A stretch of DNA of 8,666 nucleotides from an uncultured Chloroflexota bacterium (GCA_913020235.1 CAJWBT010000082.1:1-8666); one strand, 5' to 3'; shown: positions 1 to 7,786, counted from the stretch's first letter. A program made the numbers and translations. Notes: a model not told the origin generated them from the sequence alone.

Positions 1-805
1 TCGGACTGGTCTCCGGGGGCAGCAGTGTGATGGGCGCGGTGCCGCCGATGGACACATTGAGGGCGTCCACTCCGGCCTCGGCCCACTGGGTGGCGAAGGC
101 CACGGAGTCTTCGAGGCCGTAGCCGCCCTCGGTGCTGAGGCGATATATCACCGGGTAATCCGGCCCAACCGCCTCCCGTACGCTGCGGATTACTTCCAGC
201 GTGAAACGCATTCTGTTCTCTGGGCTGCCTCCGTATTCGTCGGTGCGGTGGTTGGAGGCAGGGGACAGGAACTGGTGGAGGAGGTAGCCATGCGCTCCGT
301 GGACCTCCACGGCGTCGTAGCCCGCCCGCTTGGCCCGGTAGGCGGCCTCGCCGTAGCGCCGCACCAGCGCGGCGATTTCCTCGAGGGTCAGCGGTTCCGG
401 GGTCGTGTGAAGGTCTTTGACCGCTGAGGCTGCCACGATACGGCCTCCGGTGAACTTCGGATTGGCGCGGGCCCCGCCGTGGTGCAGTTGAATGGCGATT
501 TTGGCCTCATACCGATGCACCGCCTCGGTCAGCCGCACGTGGCTGGACAGCAGCTCGTCCCGGTCGATGCCAAGCTGACAGCCGAAGGCCTTGCCCAGCG
601 GGTCGACGTAGGTGGCCTCCGCTATTATGAGCCCTACTCCTCCCTTTGCCCGCTCCGCCAGGAAATCCCGGTGCATCTGGGAGGCGGCGCCGGTGTCGGT
701 GGCGAATTGGGTGACGATAGGGGCCATCACAATGCGGTTCCGCAGTCTCATGGTCCCGATGGCGCCCGGAGAAAAGAGCTTCTCGTAGCGATTGTCGACT
801 GGCAT
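1..805 (-). CDS. NADH:flavin oxidoreductase, Old Yellow Enzyme / 2,4-dienoyl-CoA reductase-like (3' end outside window)
   Basis: The first 268 residues of an FMN-dependent TIM-barrel ene-reductase are readable without a stop from the ATG at 805-803. An ideal AGGAGGT lies 6 bases upstream. Visible motifs are the N-terminal L10-F11-S12-P13 and N23-R24-I25-V26-M27-A28-P29 typical of the family, Q106-L107-H108-H109-G110-G111 at the FMN site, the H169-G-A-H172 substrate-binding pair, then Q178-F-L-S-P and the R187-T-D-E-Y-G-G-S-P-E-N-R198 signature, and R222 where the FMN phosphate-binding arginine is expected. Family members reduce activated C=C bonds of enones, enoates or dienoyl-CoAs with NAD(P)H. 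The HxxH pair and HHGGA favour the dienoyl-CoA reductase / enoate reductase branch, but the substrate cannot be named. Whether a C-terminal Fe-S plus FAD/NAD(P) half follows (about 650 residues in all) or the protein stops near 340-370 residues is not visible. It is transcribed divergently from addBA, with its own promoter. No signal peptide is seen; it is probably cytosolic. Confidence 0.9.
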   Translation of the reverse strand, partial: MPVDNRYEKLFSPGAIGTMRLRNRIVMAPIVTQFATDTGAASQMHRDFLAERAKGGVGLIIAEATYVDPLGKAFGCQLGIDRDELLSSHVRLTEAVHRYEAKIAIQLHHGGARANPKFTGGRIVAASAVKDLHTTPEPLTLEEIAALVRRYGEAAYRAKRAGYDAVEVHGAHGYLLHQFLSPASNHRTDEYGGSPENRMRFTLEVIRSVREAVGPDYPVIYRLSTEGGYGLEDSVAFATQWAEAGVDALNVSIGGTAPITLLPPETSP

Positions 806-811
806 TGGGTG

Positions 812-829
812 ACCTCCTGTACCCAGGAG
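812..829 (-). promoter_or_regulatory. Ribosome binding site inside a perfect hairpin, upstream of the oxidoreductase
   Basis: On the minus strand CTCCTG (829-824), loop GGTA (823-820) and CAGGAG (819-814) form a perfect 6-bp stem with a 4-base loop. The 3' arm contains most of the Shine-Dalgarno AGGAGGT (818-812), which ends 6 bases before the ATG. A second short stem, TGGGG-CTA-CCCCA, lies just upstream (843-831). Folded this way, the ribosome site would be partly masked. That it regulates translation is inference. Confidence 0.5.
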
Positions 830-869
830 ATGGGGTAGCCCCACCTGGCCTGGTCCGATGACGAACCTG

Positions 870-898
870 AGTGTAGCAGCGCCCTGTTGGGGCGTCAA
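870..898 (-). promoter_or_regulatory. Sigma-70-type promoter of the oxidoreductase gene
   Basis: Reading the minus strand, the -35 TTGACG (898-893) is followed by a 17-base spacer and the -10 TACACT (875-870). The -10 is preceded by TGC, making an extended -10. Transcription should start near 863, giving a leader of about 58 bases before the ATG at 805. Confidence 0.7.
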
Positions 899-948
899 AC
901 GTCCTGGCACGCTCCATATCGCCATCAGGTAAAGGGCAATCCTTTCGG

Positions 949-977
949 TTGACTCTGAGGCAACCCGGCACTAGACT
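949..977 (+). promoter_or_regulatory. Sigma-70-type promoter of the addBA operon
   Basis: The -35 TTGACT (949-954), a spacer of exactly 17 bases, and the -10 TAGACT (972-977) place the transcription start near 984, about 46 bases before the GTG start of addB. The first two bases of the TTG that would give the longest addB reading frame are also the first bases of this -35, so that TTG cannot be in the mRNA made from this promoter. The -35 boxes of the two divergent promoters are only about 50 bases apart. Between them is a small inverted repeat, AAAGG-N5-CCTTT (931-945), of unknown meaning. Confidence 0.65.
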
Positions 978-1016
978 CACAACTGTTCGGCCCACACGCC
1001 TGCCGAATCCTCATAC

Positions 1017-1022
1017 AGAGGA
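1017..1022 (+). promoter_or_regulatory. Ribosome binding site of addB that sets the GTG start
   Basis: AGAGGA lies 7 bases before GTG 1030-1032, which is ideal spacing. The upstream in-frame TTG at 949 has no comparable site and lies upstream of the expected transcript. This decides the addB start. Confidence 0.6.
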
Positions 1023-1029
1023 CCCACAC

Positions 1030-4000
1030 GTGGCAGATTCACGCCTGTACCTTGAAATCTATGGCCCCCCGGCACTGGAGCGTCTGGCCCGCTTGGTCGT
1101 CGAGGCCAAGAGAGCCGACGTTTTGGCCCCGGTGACGGTAGTCGTGCCCACCCAATACGCGGGGCTGTCGCTACGCCGCGACCTGGCATCGGGGCAGGGG
1201 TTGGTCAACGTGCGCTTCATGGTCTCGGCGAGGCTGGCTGAATTCCTCGGGTCGCCCGCCCTGGCGGAACGCAGGAAAGCCCCGCGCTCTCTCCTCGCCG
1301 AGCAAGAAACCATCCGCGCCGTGGCCGGCCGGGTGGCGGGCGATGGGCCTTTGGGGCCGGTTGCTCAACATCCGCGCCTCCACTCTTCGCTGCTGGGCAC
1401 TTTCAAAGACCTGGACAGGTTACCCATTGACCAGCTATCCACTTTGGAGCGTATGGACCCCCTCCGCTCCCAGATGGTTCGTTGGTATCGGGCCTTTCGG
1501 GAGCGCCTCGGCGGCTATTACGGCCCCGAAGAGCTGGCCTGGGCCGCCGCCGCGGCGGTGCGGGATGGCAAGACGGCCGGTACCCTGCGCGACCTGGGTC
1601 TCGTCATCTTCCACCTCCCGCGGGCGCCTTCGCCGGGTGAAGCCGATCTGGTTAGCGCCCTGGGCGGCTTGGGCCGGTGCGCCATGATTCTCGGACTCAC
1701 CGGAGACGAAGAGACCGATGCCTCGGCCAAGAGTGTTGCGGCGAGTTTTCAATCCGCCCTGGGAACGGCGCAGCCCACCGGCCCGGCGCCCGGAAGCTTC
1801 AGCGCCCACCACCTGGTGAGCGCCCCAGATGTCCAGGAAGAGGTCAGATTGGTGGTGCGCCGCATCGCCGGCCGGGCGGAGGGCGGCCTGCCCTTTCATC
1901 GGATGGCCGTGTTGTACCGGCAGTCCGATCCCTACGCTTCCCTCGTCCCGAGCCAGTTGCGCCTGGCTGGTATCCCGGTTGCCGGCCCCGACCCGGCGCC
2001 GCTGCGGGACACGCCGGCCGGGAAACTGCTCATGTCGCTCATGTCCGTCATGGAGAGCGACTTCAGCAGGAACAGCGTCATGGGCTGGATAGCCGAGTCC
2101 CCGGTGGGCCACGGCCCAGGGGGCGGCCTTGCCGCGGATGAACTGGTCCGGTGGGAAATTGTGTCTCGCAAAGCTGGGGTGGTGAAGGGGGCCGGCCAGT
2201 GGCAGGAGCGGGTCGGCCGTTACCGGGGCCGCCTGGCCCAGCAACTAGCCGCCGCGGAGGCCATAGAGGAGGAAACCCCTTCCCGGCTCAGGGGGCTGGA
2301 CGAGCTGGTGTCGTCAGCGGCCGGCCTAACGTCGTTCGTGCGGCGGCTTTCCGGGCGCCTACCCCCGGCCGATGGGAGTGAGTGGCAGGAGTTTGCGAAG
2401 TGGGCGCAGAGCTTCTTGAAGGAGTATGCCCACGACCCCGAGCAATGGCCGCAGGAACATCAAGCCAGCTTTGACCGGGTCGTGGGGCTCGTCGATGACC
2501 TCACTGGGCTGGATGCGGTGTCATCCTCGGGGACCGATCTGGCCGGCTTTCACCAGACGCTGAACGACGTGCTGGGGGCGCCTTCCGGGCGTACCGGGCT
2601 GACCGGTTCCGGAGTATTCGTGGCGCCGGCTGCAGCCGCCCAGGGGATGCAATTCGACGTGGTCTTTCTGACCGGCTTGGCCGAAGGGGCCTTCCCGCCC
2701 CATACGGCGGATGACCCGATACTGCCCGACTCCATGCGGGAAGCGGTCGGTAAGGGTGCCGGCTTGCCGCTACGGCGGGACCGGAGGATCGAGGAGCGCC
2801 GGTCGTTTCTGGCCGCACTGGCCTCCGGCGGCGAGCGAGTCCTCTCCTATTCCAGGACGAACGCCTCCGCTCGACGAGGCCAGCATCCCTCGCCCTGGTT
2901 CCTGGAAGCCGCCCGAAGTCTGAATGGCAGCCCGGTGAGTTCGGCGGATATCACGAAGCTGGGAGACCGGCCCTGGCTGTCGGTCATCCACTCTTCGGAG
3001 CACTCCCTGGAGTTCGTGAAGCGCTTGGCCCCGGCCGACGCCCACGACTACGACGTGGGGAGCGTGGCCCGGTGGCGGGCCCTGGGCCATCGTCTGGGGG
3101 GCCATTTCCTGGCCGGGGAGTCTACGCCGGCGGGCCGGTTTCTGGCGATGGAGCGGGGCCGGCTGGGGCCGGACTTCACGGCCTGGGACGGGCGCCTGTT
3201 CCAGATGGCTGGCAAGAGCCAGCGGCTATCCCTCCCAGCGGACAGCGAGGTTTCCCCCACCCGGCTGGAGCGCTGGGCCGTCTGTCCTTTCCGGTATTTC
3301 ATGGGCGACGTTCTGAATCTCTCCGCATTGGAGCCGCCCGAGGAAGCACTGGTCATTTCGCCATTGGACCGCGGGGTGGTCTTGCACGACATCCTGGAGC
3401 GGTTCGTTAAAACGGTGACGGCGCGGGACGGCCTGCCCGGCTACGGCGAGCCGTGGGATAGCGGGCATCTGGAGTTGCTCCGGGAGGTAGCCGAAGAGGA
3501 GTTCGACCGGGCCGAAGCCGAGGGCGTCACCGGCAAGAGCCTCCTGTGGCAGGCGGTCAAGGAAGAACTCCGGCAGGACCTGGACGCCTTTCTGGAAGAG
3601 GATAGCCGCTGGCGGTCTGAAGAAGGGTCCCGGCCTCTATGGGCGGAGCGGTCCTTCGGCATGGCCGATGCGGGCAGCCTCCCTCCGGTTGTACTGACGC
3701 TGCCGAGCGGAGTCCGGATCCGCTTTCGGGGCCGGATCGACCGGGTAGATTCACTGGCTGGCGACTCGAAAGTCGTTGTGATCGATTACAAATCCGGGGG
3801 GACGAGCTACTACCAGGATATGAAAGACGACCCCCTTGCCGGGGGCCGGCATTTACAGCTTCCGGTCTACGCCCTGGCCGCCCGCTCCGGCACCGGAGGG
3901 GGGCCGGATGTCGAAGCCTGCTACTGGTTTGTGACCGCTCGCGGCGGCTTTGAGCGGAGGACGGTCCCGTTGGCCCAGGTGGAGGACCGGTTCCTGGGTG

Positions 4001-4221
4001 TGGTGGAGGGCATCGCCTCGGGCATAGGGCAGGGGCTTTTCCCGGCGAACCCGGGCCCTCCGGGCCGGGACGGAAAGCCGAGGAACTGCCAGTACTGCGA
4101 CTTTGACCGGATTTGCCCGGCGGACCGGGATGTCCTGTGGCACCGCAAACGGGGTAATCCGGAGCTTGGCGCCTACGTGAACCTCGCCGGTCCGGCCGAC
4201 GCTGAAGAGGACTCCGAATGA
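1030..4221 (+). CDS. addB: AddB: helicase-like subunit and Fe-S PD-(D/E)XK nuclease of the AddAB recombination complex
   Basis: The product has 1063 residues from GTG 1030, chosen for its SD and because the longer frame (TTG 949) begins inside the promoter. In AddAB this subunit structures the complex, reads Chi and cuts one strand of the broken end. A helicase-like body (about 1-740) holds D267-V-Q-E-E-V and F546-L-T-G-L-A-E-G-A-F-P, conserved places in the UvrD-like fold. The nuclease domain has R903/D904 (RGRIDRVD), D919-Y-K921, Q943-L-P-V-Y947 and the upstream H786. Four iron-sulfur cysteines are present: C752 in CPFRYF just before the nuclease, then C1020-x2-C1023-x5-C1029 near the end, the same spacing as in Bacillus AddB. 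Oddly, the N-terminus (LYLEIYGPPALERLARL) lines up with the usual Walker A site but lacks GxGKS/T, so no ATPase activity is expected. It is slightly shorter than Bacillus AddB. Its stop overlaps the addA start by four bases (ATGA), implying translational coupling. The product is cytosolic. A generic name would be PD-(D/E)XK nuclease family protein. Confidence 0.88.
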   Translation: MADSRLYLEIYGPPALERLARLVVEAKRADVLAPVTVVVPTQYAGLSLRRDLASGQGLVNVRFMVSARLAEFLGSPALAERRKAPRSLLAEQETIRAVAGRVAGDGPLGPVAQHPRLHSSLLGTFKDLDRLPIDQLSTLERMDPLRSQMVRWYRAFRERLGGYYGPEELAWAAAAAVRDGKTAGTLRDLGLVIFHLPRAPSPGEADLVSALGGLGRCAMILGLTGDEETDASAKSVAASFQSALGTAQPTGPAPGSFSAHHLVSAPDVQEEVRLVVRRIAGRAEGGLPFHRMAVLYRQSDPYASLVPSQLRLAGIPVAGPDPAPLRDTPAGKLLMSLMSVMESDFSRNSVMGWIAESPVGHGPGGGLAADELVRWEIVSRKAGVVKGAGQWQERVGRYRGRLAQQLAAAEAIEEETPSRLRGLDELVSSAAGLTSFVRRLSGRLPPADGSEWQEFAKWAQSFLKEYAHDPEQWPQEHQASFDRVVGLVDDLTGLDAVSSSGTDLAGFHQTLNDVLGAPSGRTGLTGSGVFVAPAAAAQGMQFDVVFLTGLAEGAFPPHTADDPILPDSMREAVGKGAGLPLRRDRRIEERRSFLAALASGGERVLSYSRTNASARRGQHPSPWFLEAARSLNGSPVSSADITKLGDRPWLSVIHSSEHSLEFVKRLAPADAHDYDVGSVARWRALGHRLGGHFLAGESTPAGRFLAMERGRLGPDFTAWDGRLFQMAGKSQRLSLPADSEVSPTRLERWAVCPFRYFMGDVLNLSALEPPEEALVISPLDRGVVLHDILERFVKTVTARDGLPGYGEPWDSGHLELLREVAEEEFDRAEAEGVTGKSLLWQAVKEELRQDLDAFLEEDSRWRSEEGSRPLWAERSFGMADAGSLPPVVLTLPSGVRIRFRGRIDRVDSLAGDSKVVVIDYKSGGTSYYQDMKDDPLAGGRHLQLPVYALAARSGTGGGPDVEACYWFVTARGGFERRTVPLAQVEDRFLGVVEGIASGIGQGLFPANPGPPGRDGKPRNCQYCDFDRICPADRDVLWHRKRGNPELGAYVNLAGPADAEEDSE

Positions 4222-7200
4222 CCGGGAGGGTTACGCCCATCGACCAGGCCCAACGCGACCGCATCGCCCGGTCGTTGGACGAGACCCTGTTCGTGGAGGC
4301 CGGGGCCGGCACCGGAAAGACAACGGCGCTTGTGACCCGCATCGTGGAGCTGCTGGTATCCGGCCGGGCGGATATCGACAGCATCGCCGCCATCACCTTC
4401 GCCGAGGCGGCGGCCTCTGAGCTTGGAGAAAGGGTCCGGTGGGCGCTGGAAGCCCTGGCCCAGGACCCGGACCGCGGTGAGGCCGAGCGAGCGCGCTGCC
4501 TCCAGGCAATGGGTGGCATGGAGCGGGTTTCCATTCAGACTCTGCACGGTTTCGCCGGCTCGTTGCTCCGGCAGCGGCCGCTGGAAGCCGGACTCCCGCC
4601 CGCTTTTGACACCGTCGAGGAGATCGAGGCCGGCCTCGAATTTGAGCGGCGTTGGCAGGAATGGCTGGACCAGGCATTGGAGTCGGCGGAGACCGGTCCG
4701 CTCGTCTTGAAGGCCCTAACCCTGGGATTGCGGCTGGAGGACCTGTCCACCATCGCCAGGGCTTTTCACCGGGACTACGACCTGCTAACCCACCCGTTCC
4801 CGACGGCGGAAGAGCCGGTAACGCAGGCGGTGCGGGCCCTGGTGGACGCCGCTGCGGAGATTCGAAGGTTGCTGCCATTGGCCCGGAATGGGCTGGATGA
4901 CCCCCTTGCCTCCCATGCCGGCCGGGTGGCCGCCCTGGCGGAACGGCTCGGCGCCGCGGACCGCCAAACGGGCTCGGCCCTCAACGTCCTGGCCCGGTGG
5001 GGGAAACTGTCGTTCTCGAGGGGGAGAATCCCGGATTGGGAAGTTGACCCGGCGACAGCAAAGAACGGTTGCACGGCCATGAAGGCCCTCCTGTGGGAAC
5101 TGGAGGAGTTGAAAGCCCGAGAGCTGGAAGGCCTGCGGCGGGCGGCGCTGCTGCCGCTGCTGGAAAGCCTGCGGTCCTTTGTCTTGGCGTATCTGGAGGA
5201 GCGGCGCGGCCTCGGGAAGGCTGAGTTTCATGACCTCTTGGTGTGGGCCCGGGACCTGCTTCGGGACAACCGGGAGGTCAGGAGTTATTTCCGGGGGCGG
5301 TACAGCCATATCTTGATCGACGAGTTTCAGGACATCGATCCAATCCAAGCGGAGATCGCTTTCTTCCTGTCCGGCGATACGGCGGCGGAGGATGGAGAGT
5401 ATGGTAGGCCGGCGGACTGGATGGACACCCGGATCGTGCCGGGCAAGCTGTTTCTGGTCGGCGACACCAAGCAGTCCATCTACCGGTTCCGCAGGGCCGA
5501 TATCGCCTCCCTGGAGCGGATACGGGGCCTTCTGGGCCGGGAGAGCACTCCGTTGGTGCAGAACTTTCGCTCCCAGAAGCCGGTCATCTCCTGGGTCAAC
5601 GCCGTGTTTGAAAAGTGGATGACCGACGATGCCGGGCCGGGCCTGCAAGCCCCGTACATTCCCCTTTCCGCCGGTTGGTTGCCCCCCGATGCCAAACCAC
5701 CCCTCGGGGTACACTGGGCCGGCGGCTCGCGAAAGGCTTCGGCGCTGGAAGTCCGCCGGGAAGAGAGCGAAGCCATCGCGGGCCTGGTCCACGATATCCG
5801 GTCCGCTCCCTGGAGCGTGCGGGACGGCGACTCCCCGGCGCTTCGGGAGGCCAGGTATCAGGATATCTGCGTCCTGCTGCCCACGCGGACGAGCCTGCGG
5901 CCCCTGGAGCGGGCGCTGGATGACGCCGCCATCCCCTACCGGGTGGAGGGCCAATCCCTGGTGCTGGGAACCCAGGATGTCCGGGACCTCATCGGCTGCC
6001 TGCGAGCCATCGACGCTCCGGCCGACCAGGTGGCTCTGGTGGCCGCGCTCCGGTCGTCGGCATTTGCCTGCAACGACGTGGAGCTGCTGGAGTTCGTGGA
6101 GAGCGGCGGGCGCTTGGACTACCTCGAACCCGGCCCCGCCGGCGGACCGGTGAAGGAGGCCCTGGACGTGCTCTGCCGGTTCCATCGGGACCGGGTGTGG
6201 GAGCCGCCGGACCGGCTCATCGAAAGGTTCGTGCGAGAGCGCCGAATGGTGGAGGCCTGTTTCGGGAAAGCCAGGCCTCGGGAAAGGTGGCGAAGGCTGC
6301 GCTTCGTCATCGAGCGTTCCCGGGTTTTCGCCCAGGTTGGCGGAGGCTCCCTACGGGCTTTTCTGGACTGGATTGAGGGCCAGGCCAAGGAAGGGGCCCG
6401 CATGGTGGAAGCTCCCGCCGTCGAGACCGATGAGGATGCCGTCCGCATCATGACCATCCACGCTTCCAAGGGCCTGGAATTTCCCATTGTCGTGCTGGCT
6501 GGCCTAGGTGTCGACCGGACCCCCCGGGCCGGCCCGATCATTTTCGACCGGACCTCTGGGTCGGTGGAGGTGCGCACCGGAGGTTTTGCCACCGCCGGAT
6601 ATGAGGAAGCGCAAGTACGAGAGCGGGCGGCGGAACAGGCGGAAAGAGTTCGGCTGATGTACGTGGCGGCTACCAGGGCCAGGGACCACCTCATCGTCAG
6701 CCTGTTTCATGCGGCCAAAGCCCGGGGGGCCCCGGCGGCGATCATCGGCCGGCTGGGTTCGGAAATCGACGGCCTTTGGCACGAGGTTTCGATCGCGGAA
6801 GGACCCACCACACGGGAACTCCCCGCGCCGGCCGGCCCCGGCGACGCCCCGGCGGATACGTTGGATACCAATGGGGACCGGACGGCATGGATTCAACGGC
6901 GCGACGCCGTTATCCGTCGTGCCTCCAGGCCGGCCAGCCTGGCGGTGACGACCCTCGCCGAGATAAACAAAGAAGAGGTGGAGCGCGGCGAGGTGCCCTA
7001 CCGGCGAGGCCGTGGCGGCACAAACCTGGGACGGGCCGTTCACAGCGTGTTGCAGAGTGTGGACCTGGCTACCGGGATGAACCTGGAGGAGATCAGCCGG
7101 GCTCAGGCTGCCGCCGAGGGGATTTGGGACCGATGGAAAGAGGTGGCGGGCCTCGCCCGGACCGGGTTGAATACGCCGACCGTGAAGCGGGCGGTGGCCA

Positions 7201-7541
7201 CCGGCCGGTACTACCGGGAGGTGTTCGTCAGTGTCCCCCTGGACGGCACCCTGTTCGAGGGCTTCATCGACCTGCTGTTCGAGGACTCCGATGGCCTGAC
7301 CGTAGTGGACTACAAGACCGATGCGCTGGAAGCCGGCGAAGAGCTACAGCAGGGCAAGGAACGGTACGCCCTGCAGGTTGGGGCCTACGCGATGGCGGTG
7401 CAACAGGCCACAGGTAAACCGGTGCGACGCGTGGTATTGGTATTCTTGCGTGCCCGCGTGGAGATTTCCTTCGACGATGTTGATGAGCTGGTGGCGGCGG
7501 CCGCGGACAAAGCGAGAGAGTCACTCGCCGCCATTGGCTGA
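4218..7541 (+). CDS. addA: AddA: UvrD-type 3'-5' helicase with C-terminal RecB-family nuclease
   Basis: This 1107-residue motor and nuclease subunit of AddAB unwinds and degrades duplex DNA from double-strand ends until Chi, then leaves a 3' tail for RecA. All superfamily 1A motifs are visible: Q motif near Q10/Q12; Walker A G29-A-G-T-G-K34-T35; ITFAEAAASEL (Ia); IQTLHGF (Ic); D368-E-F-Q-D372 (II); V-G-D416-T-K418-Q-S-I-Y-R-F-R (III); Q-N449-F-R451 (IV); M745-T-I-H-A-S-K-G-L-E-F (V); Y815-V-A-A-T-R820 (VI). The C-terminal nuclease has G-x3-H942, D1018 in EGFIDLLF, D1031-Y-K1033-T and Q1053-x3-Y1057, so it looks catalytically intact. No Fe-S cysteine set is seen here, as expected for AddA. The ATG at 4218 overlaps the addB stop, with AGAGGA six bases upstream inside addB. 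The length is a little below Bacillus AddA (about 1230). It could be labelled simply UvrD-helicase domain protein, but the partner gene and nuclease make AddA firm. Confidence 0.92.
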   Translation: MTGRVTPIDQAQRDRIARSLDETLFVEAGAGTGKTTALVTRIVELLVSGRADIDSIAAITFAEAAASELGERVRWALEALAQDPDRGEAERARCLQAMGGMERVSIQTLHGFAGSLLRQRPLEAGLPPAFDTVEEIEAGLEFERRWQEWLDQALESAETGPLVLKALTLGLRLEDLSTIARAFHRDYDLLTHPFPTAEEPVTQAVRALVDAAAEIRRLLPLARNGLDDPLASHAGRVAALAERLGAADRQTGSALNVLARWGKLSFSRGRIPDWEVDPATAKNGCTAMKALLWELEELKARELEGLRRAALLPLLESLRSFVLAYLEERRGLGKAEFHDLLVWARDLLRDNREVRSYFRGRYSHILIDEFQDIDPIQAEIAFFLSGDTAAEDGEYGRPADWMDTRIVPGKLFLVGDTKQSIYRFRRADIASLERIRGLLGRESTPLVQNFRSQKPVISWVNAVFEKWMTDDAGPGLQAPYIPLSAGWLPPDAKPPLGVHWAGGSRKASALEVRREESEAIAGLVHDIRSAPWSVRDGDSPALREARYQDICVLLPTRTSLRPLERALDDAAIPYRVEGQSLVLGTQDVRDLIGCLRAIDAPADQVALVAALRSSAFACNDVELLEFVESGGRLDYLEPGPAGGPVKEALDVLCRFHRDRVWEPPDRLIERFVRERRMVEACFGKARPRERWRRLRFVIERSRVFAQVGGGSLRAFLDWIEGQAKEGARMVEAPAVETDEDAVRIMTIHASKGLEFPIVVLAGLGVDRTPRAGPIIFDRTSGSVEVRTGGFATAGYEEAQVRERAAEQAERVRLMYVAATRARDHLIVSLFHAAKARGAPAAIIGRLGSEIDGLWHEVSIAEGPTTRELPAPAGPGDAPADTLDTNGDRTAWIQRRDAVIRRASRPASLAVTTLAEINKEEVERGEVPYRRGRGGTNLGRAVHSVLQSVDLATGMNLEEISRAQAAAEGIWDRWKEVAGLARTGLNTPTVKRAVATGRYYREVFVSVPLDGTLFEGFIDLLFEDSDGLTVVDYKTDALEAGEELQQGKERYALQVGAYAMAVQQATGKPVRRVVLVFLRARVEISFDDVDELVAAAADKARESLAAIG

Positions 7542-7593
7542 GGCGCTCCGTTCACCGCCGAACCCGCTTCCGCAGGCCTCGGATTTCCCTCGG

Positions 7594-7602
7594 TGCTATA
7601 CT
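7594..7602 (+). promoter_or_regulatory. Extended -10 promoter, probably for the exporter gene
   Basis: TGC followed by TATACT (7597-7602) is a strong extended -10 element, nearly identical to the TGCTACACT of the oxidoreductase promoter. No good -35 is seen 16-18 bases upstream, which extended -10 promoters can tolerate. A start near 7609 would give a 5' leader of about 309 bases before the TTG at 7918, or a short RNA if the terminator at 7670 works. Confidence 0.5.
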
Positions 7603-7633
7603 CACCTCCGGCACTTCTGACGCCCCTCTTGCG

Positions 7634-7670
7634 GGTGCGCGATTCAAGACTGACGGGAGCGCCGCTTTTT
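7634..7670 (+). terminator. Weak possible intrinsic terminator
   Basis: GGTGC (7634-7638) can pair with GCGCC (7659-7663, one G.T pair) across a 20-base loop, and five T residues follow at 7666-7670. The stem is short and the loop long, so it is poor by usual standards. It could end addBA transcription or attenuate the transcript begun near 7609. It shares bases with the competing hairpin 7621-7639. Confidence 0.22.
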
Positions 7671-7768
7671 CATGCTTGCGATACTGCCAGGTGAGCCAGG
7701 GGTATCGAAGGCCTCGATGGGCTGAGGGATACAGAAAAGGGTGACATCACGACCACACGCGGGTGATT

Positions 7769-7786
7769 GAGCCGCGCCAACGGCTC
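7769..7786 (+). repeat. Perfect stem-loop in the exporter leader
   Basis: GAGCCG (7769-7774), loop CGCCAA and CGGCTC (7781-7786) form a perfect 6-bp hairpin. There is no T-run after it, so it is not an intrinsic terminator. A perfect palindrome, CTCCGGAG (7791-7798), follows closely. Function unknown. Confidence 0.35.

Noticed and set aside
976..989. Possible LexA/SOS box near the addB transcription start (CTCAC-AACT-GTTCG), and a similar CGAAC at 862-866.
   Set aside because: Each has only one good half-site compared with the Gram-positive CGAAC-N4-GTTCG pattern, and no lexA gene is in view.
4785..6185. Long open frames on the strand opposite addB and addA (for example 4785-6185, 3557-4534, 1435-2244).
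   Set aside because: They are antisense to strongly conserved coding sequence, have low-complexity Pro/Arg/Gly-rich translations and show no recognisable domain. They are the usual by-product of high G+C at third codon positions.
7636..7655. T-loop-like TTCAAGA suggesting a tRNA.
   Set aside because: No flanking T-stem pairing, no anticodon or acceptor stem nearby, and the last loop base does not fit.
7542..7663. Perfect 8-base inverted repeat GGCGCTCC (7542-7549) / GGAGCGCC (7656-7663), just before a T-run.
   Set aside because: The arms are more than 100 bases apart, so it is not a normal terminator, and an 8-base match at that distance in GC-rich DNA can occur by chance.
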